Shown: positions 7,362 through 14,835 of the stretch, piece after piece
Position numbering within the stretch: the first letter of the stretch is position 1
Layout: the number at the start of each line of letters is the position of its first letter
Origin: an uncultured Oscillospiraceae bacterium
GTDB lineage: Bacteria; Bacillota; Clostridia; Oscillospirales; Oscillospiraceae
Assembly (NCBI GenBank): GCA_900756575.1
Contig: CAAEKQ010000121.1
Location: 1-27,080, forward strand
Length of the DNA stretch: 27,080 nt
Reading direction: 5' to 3'
The notes under the pieces: model-generated
Seen by the model: only the letters and a program-made list of their open reading frames with translations
Database searches by the model: none
What the model was told of the DNA's origin: nothing
Translations under genes and position numbers: made by a program

Positions 7362-7994
7362 TTATTCCTTCGGGTGGGCTTTGGGCAGGCTCCAGCGAAA
7401 ATGAGCGGACAGGCAGCGGATCAGAATCACCAACCCGGCCCCGAGGCTCATAGCCCAGGCGGCGGAACCCTTCCACAGCAGGGTGCACAGCAGCGCACCG
7501 GCCAGGGAAGCGCAGGCGTAGATGTGCTTGACGAACACATAGGGCATATTCCCGGCCATTATGTCCCGGAGCACGCCGCCGCCCACTCCGGTGATCACAC
7601 CCACAAAGACAAGAAGAAAAATCCCGTGGGAGGAGGACTGGGCAAAGGCTGCCTGAACGCCGATGACCGTAAAGACCCCAAGGCCGATGGAATCCATCAG
7701 CAGCATGGTAAGGTCATAGGTGCGCTGATGCCGCTCCAGCAGCCGCTGCACCTGGGGAAGAAACACAATGGCGGCGGTAATCAGCGCGGCTGCGGCATAG
7801 ATTGGGTCACGAAACGTGGCAGGTGGGGTGATGCCCAGAGTGAGATCCCGAATCACGCCGCCGCCCACTGCGGTGACGAGACCGAGGATCATCACGCCAA
7901 AGATGTCCATGTGCTTTTTAATGCCCACCATGGCACCGGAGGCGGAGAAGGCCACCGTGCCGATGAGCTCCAGAATGGTAATGAAAATGTTCAC
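7362..7994 (-). CDS. TRIC-family (UPF0126, YicG-like) membrane channel
   Basis: This is a 210-residue, strongly hydrophobic protein with about seven membrane helices built from two repeats. Each repeat carries the family's Gly-rich kink: AVGGGVIRD in the first and GVGGGVLRDI in the second. Bacterial members are homologues of animal trimeric intracellular cation channels and are thought to conduct K+ or related ions; the physiological role in bacteria is unclear. The frame is open upstream to 8024, but GGAGG lies 7 nt before a GTG at 7992-7994, and the protein then begins VNIFITILELIGT, the usual family start. The gene begins 42 bp after the LysR gene stop on the same strand, with no promoter or terminator between, so co-transcription is likely. 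No clear terminator follows. Confidence 0.9.
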   Translation of the reverse strand: MNIFITILELIGTVAFSASGAMVGIKKHMDIFGVMILGLVTAVGGGVIRDLTLGITPPATFRDPIYAAAALITAAIVFLPQVQRLLERHQRTYDLTMLLMDSIGLGVFTVIGVQAAFAQSSSHGIFLLVFVGVITGVGGGVLRDIMAGNMPYVFVKHIYACASLAGALLCTLLWKGSAAWAMSLGAGLVILIRCLSAHFRWSLPKAHPKE

Positions 7995-8036
7995 GCTGGT
8001 TCCTCCCGGAACGATGTTGTACAAGCGCTGGGAAAA

Positions 8037-9050
8037 TCAGTTGTCGCCGTGATAACCGGAGGGATCCGGGGCGGAAATATTGTCTTCCCGGTTCAGGCCA
8101 ATGCTTTTACGGGGGCCGAAGTCCATGGGCGGGAAGTGGGAATCCAAAAAGCTGCTGAGGGTCTCGCCATAGTCCTGAAAGAAGGAGACTGCATAATTAT
8201 ACAGACGCTTGGGCTGCTCCAGCAGGGTGCGGTCCTTCCGGGAGACAATGGTGATAAACCGGACAATTTCGATGTCGGAAAACCGCAGGCCCACCACGGA
8301 ACCCACGCCCTGCTTCTCGTAGAACACATTGGCGGGCACCATGCTGACGCCGTTGCCGGACTCCAGCATCTCGTCGATGATCCGGGATTCGTTGCTGCAC
8401 AGGGCGATGTTGGGAGTGAAGCCCAGCACCTTGCAGTTATCGGTGACGGCCCGGCGGTCAAAGCTGGCCTCGTTGACTAAGAATTTCTCGTTTTTCAAAT
8501 CTCCCAGACGGACAAATTTCTGCTTTGCCAAGGGGTGAGTGGGTCCGACTGCCAGGAGAATTTCCTCATCCATGAGCTTGATCTGGGAAATCTCCGGGTT
8601 TCGCAGGGGAATGGGAGTCAGGGCAAAGTCCAGCTTGCCGGAGAGCAACTGCTCCTGAAGTATCTCGGGACTGTAGAGGAACTGGGAAATTTGCAGGGTG
8701 CTGTCCCGATGATCGGCAAGATAGCGCATGAGCAGGGTGTTGAGCAGGTCAGCCACCGGACATCCAATGGTGACGGTAGAACTGGAGGAGGTTTTATAGG
8801 CGTCGATGATCCGCTGCCCCTCGTCCAGACAGTCAAAGGCCCGGGCAACCTGACGATAGAACTCCTGACCGATGGGAGAAAGGCTGATGCGCCCCTTTTT
8901 TCGCTCAAACAGCGTCACGCCAAGGCTGTTTTCCAGCTTGGAGATGGTCTTTGACAGGGCAGGCTGGGACACATGAAGGGTCTCCGCTGCCCGGGACATA
9001 TTCTCTTTTTCTGCGATGACCTTAAAATAGTACAGATAGGTTAGCTCCAA
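8037..9050 (-). CDS. LysR-type transcriptional regulator
   Basis: This 337-residue protein has an N-terminal winged helix-turn-helix (about residues 4-62; SRAAETLHVSQPALSKTISKLE at 19-40) and a periplasmic-binding-like effector domain from about 90 on (STVTIGCPVADL). The frame is open to 9122, but I place the start at TTG (9048-9050). AAGGGAG lies 9 nt upstream, the protein then begins (M)ELTYLYYFKVIAE as LysR proteins do, and the only upstream ATG sits inside the promoter -10. A tail of about 40 residues after the effector domain, rich in Pro, Asp and Ser, is longer than usual. The downstream TRIC gene is probably in the same transcript and may be a target. The inducer is unknown. Confidence 0.92.
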   Translation of the reverse strand: MELTYLYYFKVIAEKENMSRAAETLHVSQPALSKTISKLENSLGVTLFERKKGRISLSPIGQEFYRQVARAFDCLDEGQRIIDAYKTSSSSTVTIGCPVADLLNTLLMRYLADHRDSTLQISQFLYSPEILQEQLLSGKLDFALTPIPLRNPEISQIKLMDEEILLAVGPTHPLAKQKFVRLGDLKNEKFLVNEASFDRRAVTDNCKVLGFTPNIALCSNESRIIDEMLESGNGVSMVPANVFYEKQGVGSVVGLRFSDIEIVRFITIVSRKDRTLLEQPKRLYNYAVSFFQDYGETLSSFLDSHFPPMDFGPRKSIGLNREDNISAPDPSGYHGDN

Positions 9051-9093
9051 GGTCTGCCGCTCCCTTCTGCTGCAACGTGCATTGAATACCATT

Positions 9094-9122
9094 ATTATAA
9101 CCGAAGGAATAACGAAATGCAA
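9094..9122 (-). promoter_or_regulatory. Promoter of the LysR gene
   Basis: On the minus strand TTGCAT (9117-9122) and a perfect TATAAT (9094-9099) are 17 bp apart. Transcription would begin near 9087, about 37 nt before the TTG start codon. This excludes the upstream ATG at 9090-9092 as a good start. Confidence 0.7.
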
Positions 9123-9128
9123 TAGAAC

Positions 9129-9145
9129 TATAACCTGGTGTTATA
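9129..9145. promoter_or_regulatory. LysR-type operator (TATAAC-N5-GTTATA)
   Basis: A perfect inverted repeat TATAAC-CTGGT-GTTATA lies just upstream of the LysR gene's -35. Its core ATAAC-N5-GTTAT fits the T-N11-A rule of LysR boxes and resembles the ATAA-N7-TTAT box known for CcpC-type regulators. It is probably the autoregulatory site. Nothing obvious is transcribed divergently from it. Confidence 0.6.
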
Positions 9146-9325
9146 ATATATTTTGGCGGGGGCCGCAGCATTTTAAAAAACGGATGGGCAAAGTCAAAAC
9201 ATGAAAGGTAAAACAACTAAAATCGTGGGAATACTGGTAGAATTTTGAGGAGATGTATGCTACAATAAATAAGAATTCCGGGAGAATCCCCGGAGCTTAC
9301 CAAGATGGTTATGGAATTGAGATAG
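9146..9325. other. AT-rich non-coding stretch between the LysR operator and the ybaK terminator
   Basis: I see no credible gene on either strand; the longest frames are a few codons without ribosome binding sites. A TACAAT (9261-9266) has only a poor -35 (TAGAAT, 17 bp upstream). A hairpin TCCGGG-N6-CCCGGA lies near 9275-9292. Together with the large hairpin at 9326-9361 a plus-strand transcript of about 95 nt is conceivable but unsupported. Confidence 0.3.
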
Positions 9326-9361
9326 AAAGCGGGCGTTCGATTTTGGTCGAGCGTCCGCTTT
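9326..9361 (-). terminator. Terminator of ybaK
   Basis: A 15-bp stem including two G-U pairs (9326-9340 with 9347-9361, loop of 6) lies 4 bp after the ybaK stop codon. On the minus strand it is followed by TTTCTATCT, a weak U tract. Confidence 0.6.
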
Positions 9362-9365
9362 CGGG

Positions 9366-9851
9366 TTATTCTGCTTCTTCCGGCTGCCAGCCCTTGCAGA
9401 CATTCACCCATTCCTTGTAGCCGGAATACTGTTCCAGCTCCGGAATGGTCAGCTCAATGGCGCTGTTGGCGCTGCCGCAGGCGGGGAATACAGTGGTAAA
9501 GCGCTTGAGCGACTCGTCAAGATAGACCGTTACCCCGTCGTTTACGGAAAAGGGGCAAACGCCGCCCACTGCATGGCCGATGAGCTCCATCGCCTCCTCT
9601 GGGGTGAGCATTTTTGCCTTGGCCCCGAAAAAGACCTTGTACTTGGCGTTGTTTACCCGGGCATCTCCGGCGGCAACGATCAAAATTGGACTGCCATCCA
9701 CCAGAAACGACAGAGTTTTTGCGATGCGGCAGGGCTCGGTGCCCAGGGCTTCGGCGGCCAATGCCACGGTTGCGCTGGAATGATCCAACTCCTGAATACG
9801 ATTCTCTATTCCATAAGAGCGAAAATAGGCTCTTACCCGTTCGATAGACAT
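9366..9851 (-). CDS. YbaK/EbsC-type aminoacyl-tRNA editing domain protein
   Basis: This 161-residue, single-domain protein belongs to the YbaK/ProX superfamily, which hydrolyses mischarged aminoacyl-tRNAs such as Cys-tRNA(Pro) or Ala-tRNA(Pro). Family marks are CRIAKTLSF with the conserved lysine K45, the GDARVNNAK segment (62-70), and GGVCPF (96-101). It is a stand-alone, trans-editing form. Which mischarged tRNA it acts on cannot be read from sequence, as subfamilies (YbaK, ProXp-ala, ProXp-x) differ subtly. AAGGAGG lies 9 nt before the ATG. It has its own promoter and terminator and therefore is a single-gene unit. Confidence 0.92.
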   Translation of the reverse strand: MSIERVRAYFRSYGIENRIQELDHSSATVALAAEALGTEPCRIAKTLSFLVDGSPILIVAAGDARVNNAKYKVFFGAKAKMLTPEEAMELIGHAVGGVCPFSVNDGVTVYLDESLKRFTTVFPACGSANSAIELTIPELEQYSGYKEWVNVCKGWQPEEAE

Positions 9852-9884
9852 TGCTAGGAACCTCCTTGTGCTTGCATACGACCT

Positions 9885-9913
9885 ATCATATCGAAGAAAC
9901 AGGAAAATAGCAA
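9885..9913 (-). promoter_or_regulatory. Promoter of the ybaK-type gene
   Basis: On the minus strand TTGCTA (9908-9913) and TATGAT (9885-9890) are separated by 17 bp. The -35 lies within the T tract of the preceding terminator, so the two units are packed tightly. Confidence 0.6.
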
Positions 9914-9950
9914 GAAAAACCTGCTGTACGATGGGTTTCGCACAGCAGGT
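9913..9950 (-). terminator. Terminator of the marR-permease unit
   Basis: ACCTGCTGT and ACAGCAGGT (9919-9927 and 9942-9950) form a perfect 9-bp stem with a 14-nt loop. On the minus strand TTTTTCTT follows. It lies 8 bp after the permease stop codon. Confidence 0.85.
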
Positions 9951-9958
9951 ATTGATGA

Positions 9959-10735
9959 TCAGGTCAGCACATTGAACAGCATGACCGCAATGCCCAGCAC
10001 CACCAGAATGATGCCGGTTACTCGATTCAGCGTCTTCGCCGAGGCTTTATTGGCAAAGACTGCGGCGATTCTGGCCCAAATCAGAGTGAAGACCACGCAG
10101 AGAACGAATACCAGCGGGTTCGGTACGCCACCAATGGCAAAGTGGGAAACGGCGCCGGTGAGGGCGGTGAATGTCATAATAAACACGCTGGTTCCCACGG
10201 CGGTTTTTAGCTCATAGCCCAGCACAGAGGTGAGGATCAGCAGCATCATCATGCCGCCGCCGGCACCCACAAAGCCGCAGATAAAGCCGATCAATACGCC
10301 GCAGACAATGGACTCAATGGCGCGCTTTTTCGGGGAAACGCCCTCCATGGCCTCCCGGGTGGTCATCACCGGCTTAACCAGAAACTTCACGCCCAGCAGG
10401 AACGTCATAAACACGGAAAATCCGCCCATGGTGGTCGAGGGGAGCAGGCTGGCGATAAAGCTGCCCACCACTGTAAACAGCAGCACCGACAGCATCATAA
10501 TAATGCCGTTGCGAATGTCGAGATTTTTGTTTTTACCATAGGTATAAGCGGAAACGGCGCTGGCCAGCACATCGGAAGATAGTGCGATGCCCACAGCCAT
10601 ATAGGGGTCCATACCCAGGAATGTGATGAGCATGGGACTGATCACTGCGGCGGCGCTCATGCCCGCGAATCCGGTGCCCAGTCCTGCGCCCATACCGGCA
10701 AAGAATGTGACAAGAATGGTAATCAGCAGTTCCAT
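9959..10735 (-). CDS. TauE/SafE (TSUP) family membrane permease
   Basis: This 258-residue protein is almost entirely hydrophobic, with about eight membrane helices in two related halves. The halves carry the matching loops GTGFAGMSAAAVISP (about 20-34) and GFVGAGGGMMML (about 154-165), the signature of the sulfite exporter TauE/SafE or TSUP family (DUF81). Members export sulfite, sulfoacetate or other organosulfur anions; the substrate here is unknown. The ATG lies inside the 3' end of the MarR gene (13 bp overlap), with the ribosome binding site AAAGGAG in that gene, so the pair is translationally coupled. The MarR protein therefore probably controls this exporter and senses its substrate or a related stress. 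Confidence 0.93.
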   Translation of the reverse strand: MELLITILVTFFAGMGAGLGTGFAGMSAAAVISPMLITFLGMDPYMAVGIALSSDVLASAVSAYTYGKNKNLDIRNGIIMMLSVLLFTVVGSFIASLLPSTTMGGFSVFMTFLLGVKFLVKPVMTTREAMEGVSPKKRAIESIVCGVLIGFICGFVGAGGGMMMLLILTSVLGYELKTAVGTSVFIMTFTALTGAVSHFAIGGVPNPLVFVLCVVFTLIWARIAAVFANKASAKTLNRVTGIILVVLGIAVMLFNVLT

Positions 10736-11169
10736 TGGTTGGCTCCTTTCAGCGAAGCATCCAAATTCTGCGCCATGGCGTCCAGCACATGGTGAAACGT
10801 GGCCTGATCCTCGGGAGATACACCCTGAAACAGCGCGGCGAAAAACGACTGCTGCAACGCCTGACCCTGGGCCACCACCGGCATGGCCTGCTTGGTCAGG
10901 GAAAGGTTCACCTTCCGCCGATCCCCGGGGATGGGGCTGCGGGTGAGATAGCCGTCCTCCACCAGCCGGGCGATGTTCACCGACACCAGGTTCGCCTTGA
11001 GTTTGCGGACTTCCACAATGTCCCGGGCGGTATGATATTCCGGATTATTGGCCAGAAACAGCAGAATATCCAGCGCGGTTTGAGGCAGATGATAGGCCTG
11101 ACACAGGGGATGACAGGCCAGTTGATAGGCCTGATAGAGCTTTTGGGAGAACTCCAGACTGGGAATCAT
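10723..11169 (-). CDS. MarR family transcriptional regulator
   Basis: This 148-residue protein has the MarR architecture: dimerisation helices at both ends around a winged helix-turn-helix. The DNA-binding part lies at about 40-95, with HTARDIVEVRKLKANLVSV as the helix-turn-helix and SPIPGDRRKVNLSLT as the wing; the D-R-R-x motif is the family's wing signature. The ATG has AAAGG about 10 nt upstream. The gene is first in a two-gene unit with the TauE/SafE permease. Its promoter has perfect hexamers and a perfect palindrome right after the -10, so it is probably an autorepressor whose release induces the permease. The ligand is unknown. Cys residues are few (one pair at about 19-23), giving no strong sign of redox sensing. 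Confidence 0.92.
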   Translation of the reverse strand: MIPSLEFSQKLYQAYQLACHPLCQAYHLPQTALDILLFLANNPEYHTARDIVEVRKLKANLVSVNIARLVEDGYLTRSPIPGDRRKVNLSLTKQAMPVVAQGQALQQSFFAALFQGVSPEDQATFHHVLDAMAQNLDASLKGANQWNC

Positions 11170-11199
11170 GGAATCGCCGCCTTTCTAAGATTTAGGTGC

Positions 11200-11226
11200 T
11201 TCAAAAATGAATTATTCAAATTTGAA
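11200..11226. promoter_or_regulatory. Candidate MarR operators (two palindromes)
   Basis: TTCAAATTTGAA (11215-11226) is a perfect 12-bp palindrome placed 3 bp after the -10, covering the transcription start. A second, similar site TTCA-AAAA-TGAA (11200-11211) follows with centres 15 bp apart. Such siting is typical for autorepression by MarR proteins. The assignment to this MarR protein is inferred from position. Confidence 0.6.
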
Positions 11227-11229
11227 CTT

Positions 11230-11257
11230 ATTATAGCACAGTGAAAGAGAATGTCAA
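11230..11257 (-). promoter_or_regulatory. Strong promoter of the marR-permease unit
   Basis: On the minus strand both hexamers are perfect: TTGACA (11252-11257) and TATAAT (11230-11235), with a 16-bp spacer. So strong a promoter under a regulator gene suggests it is normally repressed. Confidence 0.85.
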
Positions 11258-11340
11258 GAACATAGAAATGTAAACGTTTCATGAATGATCAGCGGTATAC
11301 CGGCGCGTTTGAGCTGGAGTGAGCTGATTACAGATGGCAT

Positions 11341-11376
11341 AAAAAGGACGCATGGCAGGAGCTCTGTCATGCGTCC
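11341..11376 (-). terminator. Terminator of the acyltransferase-ligase-nfo operon
   Basis: A 13-bp stem with one G-U pair (11346-11358 with 11364-11376, loop GAGCT) is followed on the minus strand by TTTTTTAT. It starts 11 bp after the nfo stop codon. Confidence 0.9.
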
Positions 11377-11387
11377 AATGATATTGT

Positions 11388-12218
11388 TCAGTCCGCCATA
11401 GAGCGAAGCAGCTGGATTTCCTCACGGTAGCCGGGCAGCTCATTGGGCGTTTCCAGTACCTTGGGCAGATCGTGAAGCAGGGGATGGGTCATAATCTGGC
11501 GGAAGGTGTCAAGGCCTAAGAATCCCCTGCCCAGCTTTTCGTGGCGATCCTTATGGCTGCCGGAGGGATTCATGCTGTCGTTGAGATGCAGGGCACGAAG
11601 CCGGTCAAGGCCGATCACCCGGTCAAATTCCCCGAGTACACCGTTCAAATCTCCGATGATGTCATAACCTGCATCGGAGACGTGGCAGGTGTCCAGGCAA
11701 ACGCCGATTTTGTCCTTTAGCTCCACCCGGTCGATAATCGCCCGTAGCTCCTCGAAGCTGCGGCCCATTTCCGTCCCTTTGCCTGCCATGGTTTCCAGCA
11801 GCACCGTGGACTGCATTTCGGGGTAGAGCACCAGATTCAGCGTTTCAGCAATTTTCTCCACCGCAATTTCTGCACCCTGGCCCACGTGGGAGCCGGGATG
11901 GAAGTTATACAGCGTACCCGGTAGCAGATCCAGCCGATGGAGATCATCCGCCATGGTCATTCGGGCAAATTCCAGCGTCTCCGGCTTTGCGGCGCAGGGA
12001 TTGATGGTATAGGGCGCGTGGGCAATCAGCGGGCCGAATCCGTGCTCCGCCATCAATTGCCGCAGTCCCTCCACATCGGTGGGATCCATCTCCTTGGCCT
12101 TCCCGCCCCGGGGATTCCGGGTGAAGAACTGCGCCGTATTGCCGCCCAATTTCAGGGCTTCCTTTCCCAGGGCGGAAAAGCCCTTGGCGATGGTCAGATG
12201 ACAGCCGATATACTGCAT
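11388..12218 (-). CDS. nfo: Endonuclease IV (AP endonuclease)
   Basis: Endonuclease IV cleaves DNA 5' of abasic sites in base excision repair. The 276-residue TIM-barrel protein retains all nine metal ligands expected for three zinc ions: H67, H107, E142, D176, H179, H211, D224, H226 and E256. They lie in the family motifs IAHAPYTIN, YNFHPGSH, LLETMAGKG, CLDTCHVSDAGYD, HLNDS, DRHEKLGRG and LETPNE. Length is standard. The ATG has a GGAGG nearby (AGGAGGTTACT) and sits 14 bp after the ligase stop, so it is expressed from the upstream operon promoter. The link between DNA repair and the acyl-CoA genes looks like simple co-transcription. Confidence 0.97.
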   Translation of the reverse strand: MQYIGCHLTIAKGFSALGKEALKLGGNTAQFFTRNPRGGKAKEMDPTDVEGLRQLMAEHGFGPLIAHAPYTINPCAAKPETLEFARMTMADDLHRLDLLPGTLYNFHPGSHVGQGAEIAVEKIAETLNLVLYPEMQSTVLLETMAGKGTEMGRSFEELRAIIDRVELKDKIGVCLDTCHVSDAGYDIIGDLNGVLGEFDRVIGLDRLRALHLNDSMNPSGSHKDRHEKLGRGFLGLDTFRQIMTHPLLHDLPKVLETPNELPGYREEIQLLRSMAD

Positions 12219-12232
12219 AGTAACCTCCTGGG

Positions 12233-13951
12233 TTATGCCTTTGCCTTTTCTGATTCTTCTTTCTCCAGTACGGTGTAGGCAACCTTGCCCACCAGCGTTT
12301 TGGGCAGGGCGTCACGGAATTCGATCTCCCGGGGCAGCGCGTACTTGGCGATGCGCTTTTTGCAGTGCCCCAGAATGGATGCCTTGAGCTCCTCAGAGGG
12401 AGTGTAGCCGGGCTTCAACACGACAAAAGCCTTGACCCGCTGCATCTTATAGTCGTCCTTCACGCCGATGACGGTGCTCATCAGTACCGCTTCGTGGGCG
12501 TCAATGACGTTCTCTATCTGGGAGGGATAGACGTTGTAGCCACTGGTGATGATCATTCGCTTGAGCCGCTGCTTAAAGTAGATAAAGCCGTCCTCGTCCA
12601 TGAGACCCAGGTCGCCGGTGTGGAGCCAAATCAGTCCGTCTTCGTGGAGCTGGAGGGTCTGGGCGGTCTCCTTGGGCTTGTCCAGATAGCCCTGCATGAC
12701 CGTGGGGCCGGAGATACAAATCTCACCGATGGTGCCATAGGGAACCGCGTCATGGGTGGAGGGAATCACGATCTTATAATAGGTATCCGGGAACGGAATA
12801 CCGATGCTGCCCTCCCGATAGAAGGTCTTGGGGGTCAGGCAGCTGGCGGTGACGCATTCGGTGGTGCCGTAGCCTTCCCGCACCTGCTCCTTGGAGCCGT
12901 GGGCTTTCAGGAACGCATCGACCTTGTGCTTGAGTTCGATGGACAGAGAATCGCCGCCGGAGAATACGCCCTCCAGCTGGCTTAGGTCCAGATCCTCTGC
13001 CTTTTTCAGCCGCAGCAGGGCCTCGTACAGGGTGGGCACACCGGCGATATAGTTGGGCTTGTACTTTTTCAGCAGCTGGGCATAGCTTTCCACGGTGAAC
13101 TGGGGCACCAGAATGCAGGTGGCGCTGTGGATCAATATGGTATGAATGCAGACGCCTAGGCCAAAGCCGTGGAAAATGGGCATGATGGACAGCATCTTGT
13201 GCCCCTCTACCAGGCAGTTGCCCGCAGCACCGGTCTGGAGACCCAGGGCGTTAAAGTTCAGGTTGCTGAGTAGAATGCCCTTGGTGGTGCCGGTGGTTCC
13301 ACCGGAATAGAGAATGGCGGCGGTGTCGTTGCCACTGCGAGGATAGCGGGGGTCGGGCACGTTCTTTCCGGCGCGCAGGAAGTCCTTCCAGAAGACCACC
13401 AGAGAATCGTCTGCGGGCACTTTGGGGAGCTTCCGGCCCTGGGTGGCCATGTAGCCCAGCTTCATGGGGCCGTGGAGCGCGTCTTCAATGCCGGTGATAA
13501 TCAGCTTGTTGATGGTGAGCTTACTGCGGATGGCCTGGAACTTGGAATAAAACTGCCGCAGTGTCAGCGCCGCCACGGAACCGCTTTCCTTGAGATAGAA
13601 TGCGATTTCCTCCTGAGCCGACAGGGGATGAACCATGTTGGCAATACCGCCCATATAGTTGATGGCATAGAACATCACAACGGCCTGGGGCGTGTTGGGC
13701 ATACAAATGGTTACTTTGTCGCCGGGATGAATGCCCATGGCTGCCAGAGCCCTGGCGCAGGCTTGAATCTGCTCCATAAATACCTTGAAGGATACCTTGG
13801 TGGTATAGAAGGTATAGGCGCAAAGATTGGGCGTTTTCCGGGCGGACTGCTCCACCATGTCTACCATGGCGCAGTCGGGATAAGTAAGATGCATGGGAAC
13901 GCCCTCGGAATAGGCCTCCCAGGGGGTACGAACTGCGGTCTCAGCGGTCAT
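12233..13951 (-). CDS. AMP-dependent acyl-CoA synthetase/ligase
   Basis: This 572-residue enzyme of the ANL superfamily should activate a carboxylic acid to its acyl-adenylate and then to acyl-CoA. Motifs in order: the phosphate-binding loop YSGGTTGTTKG (215-225), PIFHGFGLG, GYGTTE, the hinge-region HTGDLG with KRMIITSGYNVYPSQIE, and the C-terminal KTLVGKV whose lysine (K556) is the adenylation residue. The IFHGFG and NVYP motifs resemble medium- or long-chain fatty acyl-CoA ligases (FadD-like), but the substrate is not determined. Its start overlaps the upstream E2-like acyltransferase by 11 bp, indicating translational coupling and a shared pathway: the ligase may supply the acyl-CoA that the partner uses. 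nfo follows after 14 bp. Confidence 0.95.
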   Translation of the reverse strand: MTAETAVRTPWEAYSEGVPMHLTYPDCAMVDMVEQSARKTPNLCAYTFYTTKVSFKVFMEQIQACARALAAMGIHPGDKVTICMPNTPQAVVMFYAINYMGGIANMVHPLSAQEEIAFYLKESGSVAALTLRQFYSKFQAIRSKLTINKLIITGIEDALHGPMKLGYMATQGRKLPKVPADDSLVVFWKDFLRAGKNVPDPRYPRSGNDTAAILYSGGTTGTTKGILLSNLNFNALGLQTGAAGNCLVEGHKMLSIMPIFHGFGLGVCIHTILIHSATCILVPQFTVESYAQLLKKYKPNYIAGVPTLYEALLRLKKAEDLDLSQLEGVFSGGDSLSIELKHKVDAFLKAHGSKEQVREGYGTTECVTASCLTPKTFYREGSIGIPFPDTYYKIVIPSTHDAVPYGTIGEICISGPTVMQGYLDKPKETAQTLQLHEDGLIWLHTGDLGLMDEDGFIYFKQRLKRMIITSGYNVYPSQIENVIDAHEAVLMSTVIGVKDDYKMQRVKAFVVLKPGYTPSEELKASILGHCKKRIAKYALPREIEFRDALPKTLVGKVAYTVLEKEESEKAKA

Positions 13952-14816
13952 ATACGATCTCCTCCTTCAGCGGAACGTCCAGAAGCTTGGGATGCTGGAG
14001 AATGTATTCGACCAGCTTCATGCTCTTTGCAAAGTAAAAGCCATCGGCAATGCGCTCATCAGCGGTAAAGCCCAGGGTGAGAATGTGCCGGGGTTGAGTG
14101 GAGCCGTCGGGCATGACCTTGAGCTCCTTTTTCAGCACGCCCACAGTGATAAGAATGCTGTTGGTGCCATAGTTGTTGAGATGGTGATAGCAGCAGGGGC
14201 ACTGGATGCTTCCCAGATTGGAAAGCAGCACCGTGGTATGGTTGGTGTCGCCCTGGGTCAGCACATCGGGAAGATGACCCGAGGCGCTGAGCCGCTGCAA
14301 AATGCCAATGAACAGGTGAAGAATGGGATTGGGCAGACTGCCAATGGCATTGATCACACCGTCGAAGTCGTTATTGCCACGGCTTTCCCGCAGTTCCTTG
14401 ACATCCCCCACGATTTTGCGGGTGACATAGTCCAGGTTCATGTCGTCCTTAGCAATGAGGGTCATGAGGGACTCCTCCGAGTGATCGACAAACCTCCGCT
14501 TGGCCACAAAGCTCAGGGAAATCTCGTTCCGCTCATAGAGCTTCCGGCCGCAGATAAAGCGATTGAGGTAGGGGCGCATGGTAATGACCCGGGCCACTGC
14601 GGCGACCAGGCAGTGAAAAATAGTGGTCTTGTATTCGGGATGAAGACGGTTCTTTTCCTCGATATAGGGGAGCAAATCCGTCACGTCCATGGGAAACTCC
14701 AGATAAACCTCGGATTCGGTGCGCTTGGGCATAATGTGCATCATAATGCAGTGCAGCCCATCCATGTCACGAACCCGGCGTGCGTCTTTCCGATCCCCGA
14801 ATTTGCGTTTTGACAT
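13941..14816 (-). CDS. Stand-alone E2-like (2-oxo acid dehydrogenase/CAT fold) acyltransferase
   Basis: This 291-residue protein resembles the catalytic domain of 2-oxo acid dehydrogenase E2 subunits and chloramphenicol acetyltransferase. It has no lipoyl or subunit-binding domain. The LSNLGSI segment (198-204) and the final helix YILQHPKLLDVPL match E2. The active-site motif DHRxxDG appears as DERIADG (253-259): the catalytic His is replaced by Glu. From memory of similar proteins in Clostridia this variant recurs, so it may define a subfamily rather than a mutation. A Cys/His-rich patch CPCCYHH lies at 206-212. The frame is open to 14882, but AGAGGAT lies 7 nt before the ATG at 14814-14816, which I use. 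It overlaps the acyl-CoA ligase gene by 11 bp. Activity and acceptor are unknown. Confidence 0.8.
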   Translation of the reverse strand: MSKRKFGDRKDARRVRDMDGLHCIMMHIMPKRTESEVYLEFPMDVTDLLPYIEEKNRLHPEYKTTIFHCLVAAVARVITMRPYLNRFICGRKLYERNEISLSFVAKRRFVDHSEESLMTLIAKDDMNLDYVTRKIVGDVKELRESRGNNDFDGVINAIGSLPNPILHLFIGILQRLSASGHLPDVLTQGDTNHTTVLLSNLGSIQCPCCYHHLNNYGTNSILITVGVLKKELKVMPDGSTQPRHILTLGFTADERIADGFYFAKSMKLVEYILQHPKLLDVPLKEEIVYDR

Positions 14817-14835
14817 ATTCAGTATCCTCTCTTGT

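Noticed and set aside
9051..9122. Upstream start for the LysR gene at an ATG or other codon
   Set aside because: The region holds the promoter -10 and -35 (9094-9122), and LysR proteins start just before the ELTYLYYF segment.
11269..11281. cre-like (CcpA) sequence TGTAAACGTTTCA upstream of the marR promoter
   Set aside because: The right half is one base short and mismatched relative to the cre consensus; it is probably chance in AT-rich sequence.
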